64,000 nucleotides of DNA, from positions 248,001-312,000 of the forward strand of contig NZ_CP134227.1 of the NCBI RefSeq assembly GCF_031656915.1, read 5' to 3'. Origin of the DNA: Nocardioides marmorisolisilvae (GTDB lineage: Bacteria > Actinomycetota > Actinomycetes > Propionibacteriales > Nocardioidaceae). Below are positions 24,669 through 32,609 of the stretch, piece by piece; within the stretch, counting starts at the first letter, position 1, and each line of letters starts with the position of its first letter. Position numbers and translations under genes: made by a program. A model generated the notes under the pieces. It did no database searches and had not been told where the DNA came from. It worked only from the letters and a program-made list of their open reading frames with translations.

Positions 24669-27188
24669 TCAGAGCCTCGGGTCGACGGGCTCCGACTCCA
24701 AAGCAAGAACTGCGAACACCGACTGGTGCACCTTCCACAGCGGCTCGTGGTCGACGAAGGCGGTGAGTGCCTCCAGTCCCAGCCCGTGCTCTCGCTGCGC
24801 GAGTTGGCGCTTCTTGCCCAAGTTCCTGTCGCGCAGTACGTCGAGCGAGTCGGTGTAGTCGGGTCCGTAGATAATTCGGAGGTACTCCCGGCCACGCACC
24901 TTGATGCCGGGCTGAATGCGCCCCTCGGTCAGGTGGGCAGGCTTAACGACCATGCCCTCGCCTCCGGTAGCAGTCATGTCGAGCCACCACAGCGTTGCCG
25001 CGTCTCTATCTTCCCGCGACGCGAGATCGACGAAGCGGTGACGCGTGGGGGTGATCAGGCCGCCCTTCAGCTTGGCGAGCTCGGCAAGGTGCCACTCGTG
25101 CGATTCGGTGAGTGCCAGGGTGCGGCCCTCGGACGCGAGGATCTGGAACGGCGCCAGCGTCACCCCTTCAAGCCCGTTGGTTGGACGGACATAGGCCGCA
25201 TAGGCGTCACGGAACGCTTCAGCGTTGGCGAACCGGCCCTTCGTCTTGGCTGCAAGATCGCCCACGTCGAGGCCGCGCTTCTCCGCCTGCTCCAGGACCG
25301 CCAGTGCTTCGGGAAGGACGTGGCGCGCGGCTGCGCCGACCGAGGCGTACTGCGATTTGATGAGATCAATCGCCTTCGCCGACCACGGCAACAATTCGCA
25401 GTCGAGAGCCAGCCAGTCGGTGTCGAGCGACTCGAACAGCGGAGCTGCCGTATCCCGAAGCTGGTCGACCAACGCTGTTGTGTCCGCGAAGAAGGGTCGG
25501 CCCGTGCGGGTGTAGACGACACCGGTCAATCCGTCGCTGACCCCGAAGCGACGCTCAGCAGCGTCGGTGTCCTTGGCGATGACGGCGATCGCTCGGGAGC
25601 CCATGTGCTTCTCTTCGCACACGACGCGGGTCACGCCCCATCCGGCGTATTCGTTGAACGCCTGATCGGGGTGCTCCAGGAATCCGTCGAGCTTGGACGT
25701 CGCGACCGGCGACATCGTCGGCGGCAGGTAGATGAGCCAGCGTGGGTCGACCGCAAAGCGACTCATCACCTCAAGTGCTGCCGCAGCGTTCTCCTCAGGG
25801 ATCTTCACCTTGCCGGCTTGAGTGGTTTCGAGCCAGCGCGTGCCCGCGACGTCATCGATCTTGAACACTGACGGCTCGCGGTCAGGGATCGAGGAGGCGA
25901 GGGGTCGGACCGGCTCGTACCACTCCTGCTCAGCCGGGACCGAGACGAGCTCGCGTTCCGGGTAACGCAGGGCTGTCAATGAGCCACCGAAGACGACACC
26001 AGTGTCGAGGCAGATCGTGTTGTTGATCCATTCCGCCTTCGGCACGGGCGTGTGGCCGTAGACCACCATCGCCTGGCCTCGGTACTCCTGTGCCCATGGG
26101 TAGCGGACCGGGAAACCGTACTCATCGGTCTCGCCAGATGTGTCCCCGTAGAGCGCGAAGGAACGTACGCGACCGGAGGAACGACCGTGATAGGCCTCCT
26201 TGAGGCCGGCGTGGGCCACGACGAGCTTTCCGTCGTCTAGAACGAAGTGGCTGATCAGCCCGTCCATGAAGTCGAGCACACTCTTGCGGAACTCGGCTGA
26301 TTCGGTCTCCATCTGGGCCAGAGACTCTGCGAGCCCATGCGAGACGGTCACCTTGGAACCCCGCAGCGCCCGGACGAGCTTCGCCTCGTGGTTACCGGAG
26401 ACGCACAACGCGTTCCCCGACCTGACCATGCCCATGACCAGGCGGAGCACGCCGGGTGTGTCCGGGCCGCGGTCGACGAGATCGCCCACAAAAACAGCCT
26501 GGCGTCCCTCCGGGTGCGAAGCGCCGACTGCACCATCGCCGTCGTACTCGATCTCCCAACCGAGTGTGGTGAGCAATGTGCGTAGCTCGGATGCGCAGCC
26601 GTGGATGTCGCCGAAGATGTCGAACGGACCATGGACATCGGTGCGGTCGTTCCACGGCCGCTCGCGCACGATCTCGGCTGACTCGAGTTGCTCGGTTCCG
26701 CGCAGGACGTGCACCCGGCGGAAGCCTTCCTTGTTCAGTCGCTTGAGTGACCGCTTCAGGTCGCGGTGCTGACGAGACACGACATGGCTGCCGAAGTCAC
26801 GGTCGGGTCGCTGAGTGTTGCGCTCGACGGCCACTGATTCCGGGACGTCGATCACGATGGCGTCGACGAGAACATCGTGGCTCTTGGCCAGTCTGATCAG
26901 CGAGGCTCTTGAGGCCTGCTGAACGTTGGTGGCGTCGACGACCGTCAGAAGTCCTCGCCGCAGCCGTGTACCGACGATGTAGTTGAGGACGTCGAACGCA
27001 TCCGGTGTGGCTGACTGGTCGTTCTCGTCGTCGGCCACAAGCCCACGGCAGAAGTCGCTGGAGACTACTTCCGTCGGCTTGAAGTGAGTACGCGCAAAGG
27101 TCGACTTTCCGCTTCCGGAGACGCCAACCAGGACAATCAGCCCCATCGCTGGAACGGTGACTTGGCTCTTCTCAAGTGCCTCAGTCAT
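24669..27188 (-). CDS. pnkp: polynucleotide kinase-phosphatase-ligase of the bacterial Pnkp/Hen1 RNA-repair system
   Basis: 839 residues in the three-module bacterial Pnkp order. The 5' kinase has P-loop GVSGSGKST (22-30). The metallophosphatase (2',3' phosphatase) has GDIHG (193-197), GDLVDRG (235-241), GNHE (265-268) and GHT (378-380). The adenylyltransferase/ligase domain has the nucleotidyl-lysine motif EEKHMG (K527). With Hen1 it heals and seals tRNAs cut by ribotoxins. The ATG at 27188 has GGAGG 5 nt upstream and overlaps the Hen1 stop by 8 nt, so the two are coupled. All key residues look intact. Confidence 0.94.
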   Translation of the reverse strand: MTEALEKSQVTVPAMGLIVLVGVSGSGKSTFARTHFKPTEVVSSDFCRGLVADDENDQSATPDAFDVLNYIVGTRLRRGLLTVVDATNVQQASRASLIRLAKSHDVLVDAIVIDVPESVAVERNTQRPDRDFGSHVVSRQHRDLKRSLKRLNKEGFRRVHVLRGTEQLESAEIVRERPWNDRTDVHGPFDIFGDIHGCASELRTLLTTLGWEIEYDGDGAVGASHPEGRQAVFVGDLVDRGPDTPGVLRLVMGMVRSGNALCVSGNHEAKLVRALRGSKVTVSHGLAESLAQMETESAEFRKSVLDFMDGLISHFVLDDGKLVVAHAGLKEAYHGRSSGRVRSFALYGDTSGETDEYGFPVRYPWAQEYRGQAMVVYGHTPVPKAEWINNTICLDTGVVFGGSLTALRYPERELVSVPAEQEWYEPVRPLASSIPDREPSVFKIDDVAGTRWLETTQAGKVKIPEENAAAALEVMSRFAVDPRWLIYLPPTMSPVATSKLDGFLEHPDQAFNEYAGWGVTRVVCEEKHMGSRAIAVIAKDTDAAERRFGVSDGLTGVVYTRTGRPFFADTTALVDQLRDTAAPLFESLDTDWLALDCELLPWSAKAIDLIKSQYASVGAAARHVLPEALAVLEQAEKRGLDVGDLAAKTKGRFANAEAFRDAYAAYVRPTNGLEGVTLAPFQILASEGRTLALTESHEWHLAELAKLKGGLITPTRHRFVDLASREDRDAATLWWLDMTATGGEGMVVKPAHLTEGRIQPGIKVRGREYLRIIYGPDYTDSLDVLRDRNLGKKRQLAQREHGLGLEALTAFVDHEPLWKVHQSVFAVLALESEPVDPRL

Positions 27189-28608
27189 CACTGCCTCCGG
27201 CCTTCGTGAAGATCGCCATCTGAGTGGGCGTCCCGAAGGTTTCGTCTAGATCGCCGATCCCACGTCGTTCGACGGCGTAGCCGTGTGTCTGGGCGACGCG
27301 GTCCGACCATTCGGCGAATTGCTCACGAGTCCATTCGAAACGGTGGTCCGGATGGCGCCTGCCGACGAGGGTTTCGTACAACACGTTGTACTCACAGTTC
27401 GGGGTCGTCACGATGACAGCCCGTGGCTTCGCGGCGCTGAAGACAACGTGTTCAAGCGCTTCCAAACGAGGCGGATCGACATGCTCGATGACCTCCATCA
27501 GAACCGCAGCATCAAAGCCTGCGTAGCGCTCGTCCTCGTAGGTGAGTGCCCCCTGGAAGAGATCGACACGCTCCGACTGACGCTCGCTCATCTGGTCCAC
27601 ATACAGCCGCCGGGCGGCGTGCTGAAGTGATCGCGTGGAGACGTCGCTGCCAGCAACTCGGGTGAAGGACGAGGTCTTCATCAGGCGTTCCATGAATTGG
27701 CCTGGCCCACACCCAAGGTCGATGACACTTCGGGCCCCAAGTTCGAGGAGTACCTCGTAGACCGCATCGTGGCGCTGCGCGTTGAGCGGGATCCTCTTCT
27801 CCTCGGGCTGGAGGACTTCCTCATCGTCGGCCGGCTCGATTGCGGTCTCAACTTCATCTCCGAGTTCCGCCAGGCGTGCCAGCGCAACGCGAGTCAGACC
27901 GGCCGTACGTGCCAGGTAGCGGCGGGTGATCAGGTCCTTGTCTGGGTGGCTTGCGAGCCAGCCCTCGCCGGAACGCATGAGCTTGTCCACTTCGTCGGGA
28001 CCCTGCCAGTAGTGCTTCGACTCATCGAGAACGGGCAGGAGCACATGCAACTGGCTGAGTGCGTCAGCGAGCCGGACCTCACCGGTGAGGCGAAGCCGGA
28101 TGTAGCGCGAGTCGCCCCACTCGGCAAACGCGTGATCGAGCGCGATCGGTTCGGCCTCAACTGCCCAGCCCAACGGTTCGAACACGCGGTGTGCGATCGT
28201 GGCGCCTCCGCGGCACGGCAGCACCGGAATCTCGATCTCCAGCGGGATAGCCGAGTCGGCAAGATCCTGATTCGCGTTGCAGCGGCCGCTGCGCGCGGTG
28301 CTGAAGACGTCAGCCATCGCGACACCCAACAAGGACGACGCAGCGTACGAGCGGTCGTTCACGTACTGGGCCAGGCTGAAGTCAGGCGCATTCTTCGCGC
28401 GCGACCGCGCCAGCCGAACTGGGTCCACGGTCAGCATCAGCGCGACGGTGCACCGCTCCTCGGTGGCCTCGGGGTAGAAGACCGTCGCGGTGCCGAACGA
28501 CTGCTTGAACTCCTGGACCCGATCTGGGTGCTTGTGCAGCAGGAAGCCAAGGTCAGTCGCCGGCTTGTGGGTAGTGGAAACGGTCAGGAGCACCCGCACA
28601 GTCTGCAT
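27181..28608 (-). CDS. hen1: 3'-terminal RNA ribose 2'-O-methyltransferase Hen1
   Basis: 475 residues. The N-terminal domain (LLTVSTTHKPATDLGFLLHK) is the one that activates Pnkp ligation in the bacterial complex. The C-terminal SAM methyltransferase has LGCGPG (298-303) and the Hen1 metal site E372-x-x-E375-H376 (EVIEH), with a further His around 419-422 (RRHPDH). It methylates the 2'-OH at the break before sealing, so that repaired RNA resists a second cut at the same site. Start ATG at 28608 fits the family N-terminus; the open frame to 28806 is not needed. Confidence 0.93.
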   Translation of the reverse strand: MQTVRVLLTVSTTHKPATDLGFLLHKHPDRVQEFKQSFGTATVFYPEATEERCTVALMLTVDPVRLARSRAKNAPDFSLAQYVNDRSYAASSLLGVAMADVFSTARSGRCNANQDLADSAIPLEIEIPVLPCRGGATIAHRVFEPLGWAVEAEPIALDHAFAEWGDSRYIRLRLTGEVRLADALSQLHVLLPVLDESKHYWQGPDEVDKLMRSGEGWLASHPDKDLITRRYLARTAGLTRVALARLAELGDEVETAIEPADDEEVLQPEEKRIPLNAQRHDAVYEVLLELGARSVIDLGCGPGQFMERLMKTSSFTRVAGSDVSTRSLQHAARRLYVDQMSERQSERVDLFQGALTYEDERYAGFDAAVLMEVIEHVDPPRLEALEHVVFSAAKPRAVIVTTPNCEYNVLYETLVGRRHPDHRFEWTREQFAEWSDRVAQTHGYAVERRGIGDLDETFGTPTQMAIFTKAGGSDD

Positions 28609-28795
28609 GAGTGCAGCGAGCGCTTTTCCGCCTTCACTCGAAAGCCACCATTTCCGTCGGCGAAGGCGGACGGATCCACGATCACGGACCTCGGCCAGAC
28701 GGCGGCTAATGATCACGTTTGGCCACTCGCCGCCGAGCCAGGGCCTTGGGGAGTGAGGGCGCCCAGCGGGGGTGCCACCAAGCCCGGAGGTCACG

Positions 28796-28993
28796 ATGGT
28801 TGCCACCCTTACCCGACGACTCGTCTCAATTGGCGACGCGGCTGACGCGCTCGCTGTCTCGACGAGAACGGTCCGCCGCTACATCGCTGACGGCCAACTC
28901 GAAGCCGTACGGCTCGGGCGCAAGACGCTGCGGATCAAGGTCGACTCGATCGAGCGGTTCATCGATGCCCGGCCGGTGGGGAACTGGCGATGA
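28796..28993 (+). CDS. xis: excisionase / helix-turn-helix protein
   Basis: 65 residues: MVATLTRRLVSIGDAADALA VSTRTVRRYIADGQLEAVRL... is a winged-helix MerR-like DNA-binding domain of the excisionase type (interrupted here; continues LGRKTLRIKVDSIERF). ATG at 28796 with GGAGG 6 nt upstream. It lies next to attR and would bend DNA and steer integrase toward excision. The 187 nt between it and Hen1 contain divergent regulatory DNA only. Confidence 0.85.
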   Translation: MVATLTRRLVSIGDAADALAVSTRTVRRYIADGQLEAVRLGRKTLRIKVDSIERFIDARPVGNWR

Positions 28994-29024
28994 GGGCTGC
29001 CAGAACCGGCCAAATGTGCCGGTT

Positions 29025-29045
29025 CCTTGTTCCCCGTATGTTCCC
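29025..29045 (+). repeat. 21-bp arm-type repeat, copy 3
   Basis: Identical over 21 bp to copy 2 (15658-15678). Starts 67 bp before the att core in tRNA-Val, matching the 66-bp spacing of copy 1 to attL. Confidence 0.65.
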
Positions 29046-29091
29046 TGAAACGGAAAGAGACCCCCGAAGGGGCCTCTGACCTGCGTGTTTC

Positions 29092-29166
29092 TGGTGGGCG
29101 ATACTGGGTTTGAACCAGTGACCTCTTCCGTGTCAAGGAAGCGCGCTACCGCTGCGCCAATCGCCC
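29092..29166 (-). tRNA. tRNA-Val (GAC), attachment site
   Basis: 75 nt including an encoded CCA. Acceptor stem GGGCGAT/ATCGCCC, anticodon stem CTTCC/GGAAG with loop TTGACAC (GAC), T-loop GGTTCAAACC. The 3' 24 nt form the att repeat, so integration left an intact gene. Confidence 0.95.
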
Positions 29167-29193
29167 TCGGGTGTTGCTGTTCAGTTGTGGTCG

Positions 29194-29264
29194 AGGTGGG
29201 TACGGGATTTGAACCCGTGTACACGGATTTGCAGTCCGTTGCCTCGCCTCTCGGCCAACCCACC
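29194..29264 (-). tRNA. tRNA-Cys (GCA)
   Basis: Acceptor GGTGGGT/ACCCACC, anticodon loop CTGCAAA (GCA), discriminator U typical of tRNA-Cys, CCA not encoded. Second of three minus-strand tRNAs in the order Gly-Cys-Val. Confidence 0.95.
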
Positions 29265-29308
29265 GCGGAGGCCAAGAATAGGCCCAGAACAATCGGCCGA
29301 CCTCTCCG

Positions 29309-29381
29309 AGCGGACGACGAGGCTCGAACTCGCGACCTCAACCTTGGCAAGGTTGCGCTCTACCAACTGAGCTACGTCCGC
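29309..29381 (-). tRNA. tRNA-Gly (GCC)
   Basis: Acceptor GCGGACG/CGTCCGC, anticodon loop TTGCCAA (GCC), T-loop GAGTTCGAGCC, discriminator U. First gene of the tRNA cluster. Confidence 0.95.
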
Positions 29382-29495
29382 TTGTCACTCCCGGTCTCCC
29401 GGAAGCGCGAGATGAACCATAGCGGACCCCTCGTCGGATTCTCAAAACGGCTCGACCGGCGGGTTGTCGTCGGGGCCGCCGCGGCTGCCGCCACC

Positions 29496-29507
29496 TAGAC
29501 TCGCTGC
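29496..29507 (+). promoter_or_regulatory. leaderless -10 of pabC-like gene
   Basis: TAGACT at 29496-29501, then 6 nt, then the GTG start at 29508. No ribosome site between. Confidence 0.5.
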
Positions 29508-30326
29508 GTGCGGGTATGGGTCAACGACAGGTTGCTGGAGCATGCCGACGAGCCCGCGGTCACGGCCGCTGACCACGGACTCACCGTGGGCGACGGGGTG
29601 TTCGAGGCGATCAAGGTGGTCGACGGCGAGCCCTTCGCGCTCACCAGACACCTCGAGCGGCTGACTCGCTCGGCGGCCGGCCTCGGCCTGCCCGAGCCGG
29701 ACCACGATCGGGTCAGGGGGGCGGTGGAGGCCACCATCGCGGGTCAGGACCTGCCACTAGGCCGGATCCGGATCACCTGGACCGGCGGCCCCGCCCCGAT
29801 GGGGTCGGGTCGTGGCGACTCCGGCGCGACGCTGGTGGTGGCCACCGGCACTGCGGAGCCTTGGGAGCCGGCGACGCGTGTGGTGACGGTCCCATGGCCC
29901 CGCAACGAGCACGGAGCGCTCGCCGGGCTCAAGACCACGTCGTACGCCGAGAACGTGGTCGCCCTGGCGCGTGCCCACCAGGCAGGTGCGAGTGAGGCGA
30001 TCTTCGGCAACACCGCCGGCCATCTGTGCGAGGGCACCGGGACCAATGTCTTCTACGTGCTCGACGGCGAGCTGCGCACGCCGACGCTCGCGTCAGGCTG
30101 TCTCGCCGGTGTCACCCGCGCGCTCGTCCTGGAGTGGTACGGCGGCCGCGAGGTCGACGGACCGCTCGACGTGCTGGAGCGGGCCAGCGAGATCTTCCTG
30201 ACCTCGACCACCCGCGACGTCCAGCCGGTGACACGCTGCGATGCGCGCGAGCTCGAGGTGGGCCCGATCACCCGGGCGGTCCAGGAATCGTGGGCTCAGC
30301 GGCAGACGACCGACCTCGACCCCTGA
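29508..30326 (+). CDS. class IV aminotransferase, aminodeoxychorismate lyase-like
   Basis: 272-residue PLP enzyme of fold type IV. VNDRLLEHADEPAVTAADHG and LTVGDGVFEAIKVVDGEPFA form the N-terminal domain; the PLP lysine is in LKTTSYAENVVALARA; the phosphate-binding C-terminal loop is in ASGCLAGVTRALVL and LTSTTRDVQPV. Most similar in layout to PabC, which makes p-aminobenzoate for folate; D-amino-acid or branched-chain aminotransferase activity cannot be excluded. Leaderless GTG start. Confidence 0.82.
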   Translation: MRVWVNDRLLEHADEPAVTAADHGLTVGDGVFEAIKVVDGEPFALTRHLERLTRSAAGLGLPEPDHDRVRGAVEATIAGQDLPLGRIRITWTGGPAPMGSGRGDSGATLVVATGTAEPWEPATRVVTVPWPRNEHGALAGLKTTSYAENVVALARAHQAGASEAIFGNTAGHLCEGTGTNVFYVLDGELRTPTLASGCLAGVTRALVLEWYGGREVDGPLDVLERASEIFLTSTTRDVQPVTRCDARELEVGPITRAVQESWAQRQTTDLDP

Positions 30327-30363
30327 ACCGACCGGGCTCTCCCTCCCGACCGAGTCTGGTCAG

Positions 30364-30795
30364 TCAGGTCAGCAGGGACGCGACGGCGGCGTCGACATCC
30401 AACAGGGCCGATTCCTCACCGAGTGGCACCAGCGCCAGGGCACGCTGCACGAACGTGCTGATGTCGCTGCTCTGACCCTCGAGGAGCGCAGACCCGTCCG
30501 GCGAGACCAGCTCCAGCATCACCACCGCGTTGCCCCCGTCGTCGAGGCAGGGCCACAGCAGCACGTCGCCGATACCACTGGGGGAGTGGATCCCGGTGGC
30601 GATCAGGTCGCGGCTGAAGGTCCACGTCACCTCGTTGCCGGGCTCCTTGAACACGACGCTGACGGCGTAGGGGTCCTCCGTGCAATACACGAGGTCGGCC
30701 TCGACGGCGGCAGAGCCGGGCTTGTGCACCAGGCGCAGCGTCACGGCCTGCACGACGCTGCCCTGCTCACGCTTGGCGTCAACCCGCTCGGACAT
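30364..30795 (-). CDS. SsgA/SsgB-family cell-division/sporulation regulator
   Basis: 143 residues; SsgA-like proteins are confined to morphologically complex actinobacteria and recruit or position FtsZ (SsgB). Typical core: ADLVYCTEDPYAVSVVFKEP, VTWTFSRDLIATGIHSPSG, GDVLLWPC. ATG at 30795 with GGAGGGG 5 nt upstream; the open frame further upstream is not needed. Its presence outside streptomycetes, in nocardioform bacteria, is known. Confidence 0.88.
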   Translation of the reverse strand: MSERVDAKREQGSVVQAVTLRLVHKPGSAAVEADLVYCTEDPYAVSVVFKEPGNEVTWTFSRDLIATGIHSPSGIGDVLLWPCLDDGGNAVVMLELVSPDGSALLEGQSSDISTFVQRALALVPLGEESALLDVDAAVASLLT

Positions 30796-30971
30796 CGTTC
30801 CCCTCCACAGCGAATCTTCCGAGATTCCTCCGGAAGTCTGCCCGCAGGTTGCGGGCCGCCGCAGCAGAATCGGCGAACCCGAGCCGTGCCGGGGACAGGA
30901 ACGGGTCGCCGGTGTGGTCCCCAATGTGAGATCCGCGGGTCGGTTGCGCTAACGTGTGCGTCGCATCGCAG

Positions 30972-31043
30972 GGGCGATTGGCGCAGTGGTAGCGCGCTTC
31001 GTTCACACCGAAGAGGTCACTGGTTCGAACCCAGTATCGCCCA
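30972..31043 (+). tRNA. tRNA-Val (CAC)
   Basis: Acceptor GGGCGAT/ATCGCCC, anticodon loop TTCACAC (CAC), T-loop GGTTCGAACC. CCA is not encoded (ACCGG follows). Its 3' end differs from the att core of tRNA-Val(GAC) by one base. Confidence 0.95.
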
Positions 31044-31133
31044 CCGGATCCCGCCCAGATCCGACCGTTTCCGTCCGCATCTGGAGCACGAGCCCGGCCC
31101 CAGCGGTCGGGCTTCGCTGTTCGAGGAGACACC

Positions 31134-32609
31134 ATGAGGGGCTGGCGCCGGGCACTTCCACCGCCAGGTCTGGCGCGCCGCCTCTCGCTGTTGTCGGGTC
31201 TCTATGCCATCGGTTCCGGAGTGTTCCTGGCCGGCAACGCGGTGTTCTTCACCCAGGTCGTGGGCCTCTCGCCTGCCAAGGTCGGCCTCGGCCTGTCGAT
31301 CGCCGGTGTTGCGGCGTTCGTGGTGTCGGTGCCTGCGGGCCGGCTGGCGGACCGGCACGGCGTCCGGGGGGTCTGGGCGGCGGGCTGCCTGGTCGAGGGC
31401 CTGCTCTACCTCGCCTACCCGTGGGTCCGCGGCTTCGGGCCCTTCGTCGCCATGGTGGTCGCGTTGGCCGTCGCCGTGGCGGCCGGCTCCGCGGGGCGGG
31501 GCGGCTACAGCCTGGCTGCCATCCCGCGCGGCGAACGAGTCCGCGTCCTCGCGTTCGTGCGGAGCTTCCTCAACATCGGCTTCACCGGTGGCGCCCTGAT
31601 CAGCGGCCTCGCGCTGGGGCTCGGCGACCGGGACGTGATCGAGCTGTTGCCCCTCGTCACCGGGGCCGTGCTGGTCTGCACGGCGGCACTGATCCGTCGG
31701 CTGCCGCGGCCCGACCGGCTCATGCCGGAGCCCGAAGTCGTGGTTCCGGCACGAGTGGATGGGCACGCGGATGGGCACTCCGTGATGCGCAACAGGGCGT
31801 TCGTCGGCCTCTCGATGCTCAACGGCCAGCTCAGCGTCAACCAGGTGCTCCTCGTGGTGGTGCTGCCGCTGTGGCTGGTGGAGGCCACCGACGCGCCCCG
31901 CGCGGCGCTGGCGTGGCTCTACGGCACCAACACCGTCCTCGCCGTGCTGCTGCAGGTCCCGACCGCTCGAGGCTCGGAGACGCTGGCCGGGGCGCTCCGC
32001 GCGGCACGGGTGGCGGCCCTCGCGGTGACTGCCGCCTGCGGCCTGGCCATGGCCACCCACTGGACGCACGGCTGGCCCACCGTCGCGGTGCTGTGGTGTG
32101 CCTACGTGGCGGTCACCGCCGCCGAGCTCTATAGCTCCGCGTCGTCGTGGGGGATGCTGTCCGAGCTCACCGACCCCGCTCGACGCGCCGAGTACCAGGG
32201 CGCGTGGCGGCTCGGCACCCAGTTCCAGACCATGGCCGGTCCGGCGCTGTGCACCTGGCTGGCGGTCACCTGGAGCCCGTTCGGCTTCCTGGTGATCGCA
32301 GGGATCGCGGTCGCCGCGGCGTTGGGCATGCCGCCGCTGATCGCGGCCGCCCGGCGTACGGCGGGGGAGGACGCCGCCGCCGGCCGGCTACCCGAGCTCG
32401 AGTCGACCGTCGACCCCGTCACGACCGAGGCCGGCGGAGCAGGCATCGGCACGACGGAACCGCGGGCGGAGAAACCCACGGGCACCCTCCCCGCCAGCGC
32501 CGATACGATCGGCGGGTCCCCGTCCGACCCGCCCATCCGAGGAGTCCCGTCGTGTCCGACGTACCCATCAAGGTCATCACCCCCGCCGGCGACGCCGAGC
32601 GCACGGTGA
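31134..32609 (+). CDS. MFS transporter
   Basis: 491 residues with about 12 hydrophobic segments, for example [20 protein letters not shown] and [20 protein letters not shown]. The MFS loop motif appears as [13 protein letters not shown]. Substrate unknown; drug or metabolite efflux is likely. The last ~90 residues are polar, Pro/Ser-rich and run 58 nt into the thrS coding region, which is unusual and suggests a drifted stop codon. It starts about 90 nt downstream of tRNA-Val(CAC). Confidence 0.82.
   Translation: MRGWRRALPPPGLARRLSLLSGLYAIGSGVFLAGNAVFFTQVVGLSPAKVGLGLSIAGVAAFVVSVPAGRLADRHGVRGVWAAGCLVEGLLYLAYPWVRGFGPFVAMVVALAVAVAAGSAGRGGYSLAAIPRGERVRVLAFVRSFLNIGFTGGALISGLALGLGDRDVIELLPLVTGAVLVCTAALIRRLPRPDRLMPEPEVVVPARVDGHADGHSVMRNRAFVGLSMLNGQLSVNQVLLVVVLPLWLVEATDAPRAALAWLYGTNTVLAVLLQVPTARGSETLAGALRAARVAALAVTAACGLAMATHWTHGWPTVAVLWCAYVAVTAAELYSSASSWGMLSELTDPARRAEYQGAWRLGTQFQTMAGPALCTWLAVTWSPFGFLVIAGIAVAAALGMPPLIAAARRTAGEDAAAGRLPELESTVDPVTTEAGGAGIGTTEPRAEKPTGTLPASADTIGGSPSDPPIRGVPSCPTYPSRSSPPPATPSAR

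Larger units (their letters stand above)
15505..29115. mobile_element. integrative mobilizable element in tRNA-Val(GAC), ~13.6 kb
   Basis: Bounded by 24-bp direct repeats (15505-15528 and 29092-29115). Genes inside: tyrosine integrase next to attL, excisionase next to attR, MobF relaxase-helicase, HigBA-like pair, XRE regulator, unknown ORFs and a Hen1-Pnkp RNA-repair cassette. No coupling ATPase or mating-pair genes are visible, so transfer would depend on a helper (mobilizable rather than self-transmissible). Several ORFs show lower GC and more relaxed codon use than the flanking core genes. Confidence 0.85.

Noticed and set aside
24726-25871. 381-codon plus-strand ORF over the Pnkp ligase domain
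   Set aside because: Antisense shadow of an intact, well-supported gene.
28609-28806. N-terminal extension of Hen1 up to 28806
   Set aside because: The family begins at LLTVSTTHKPATDLG; the upstream 66 codons are Arg/Gly-rich, have no family match and would run across the divergent xis start.
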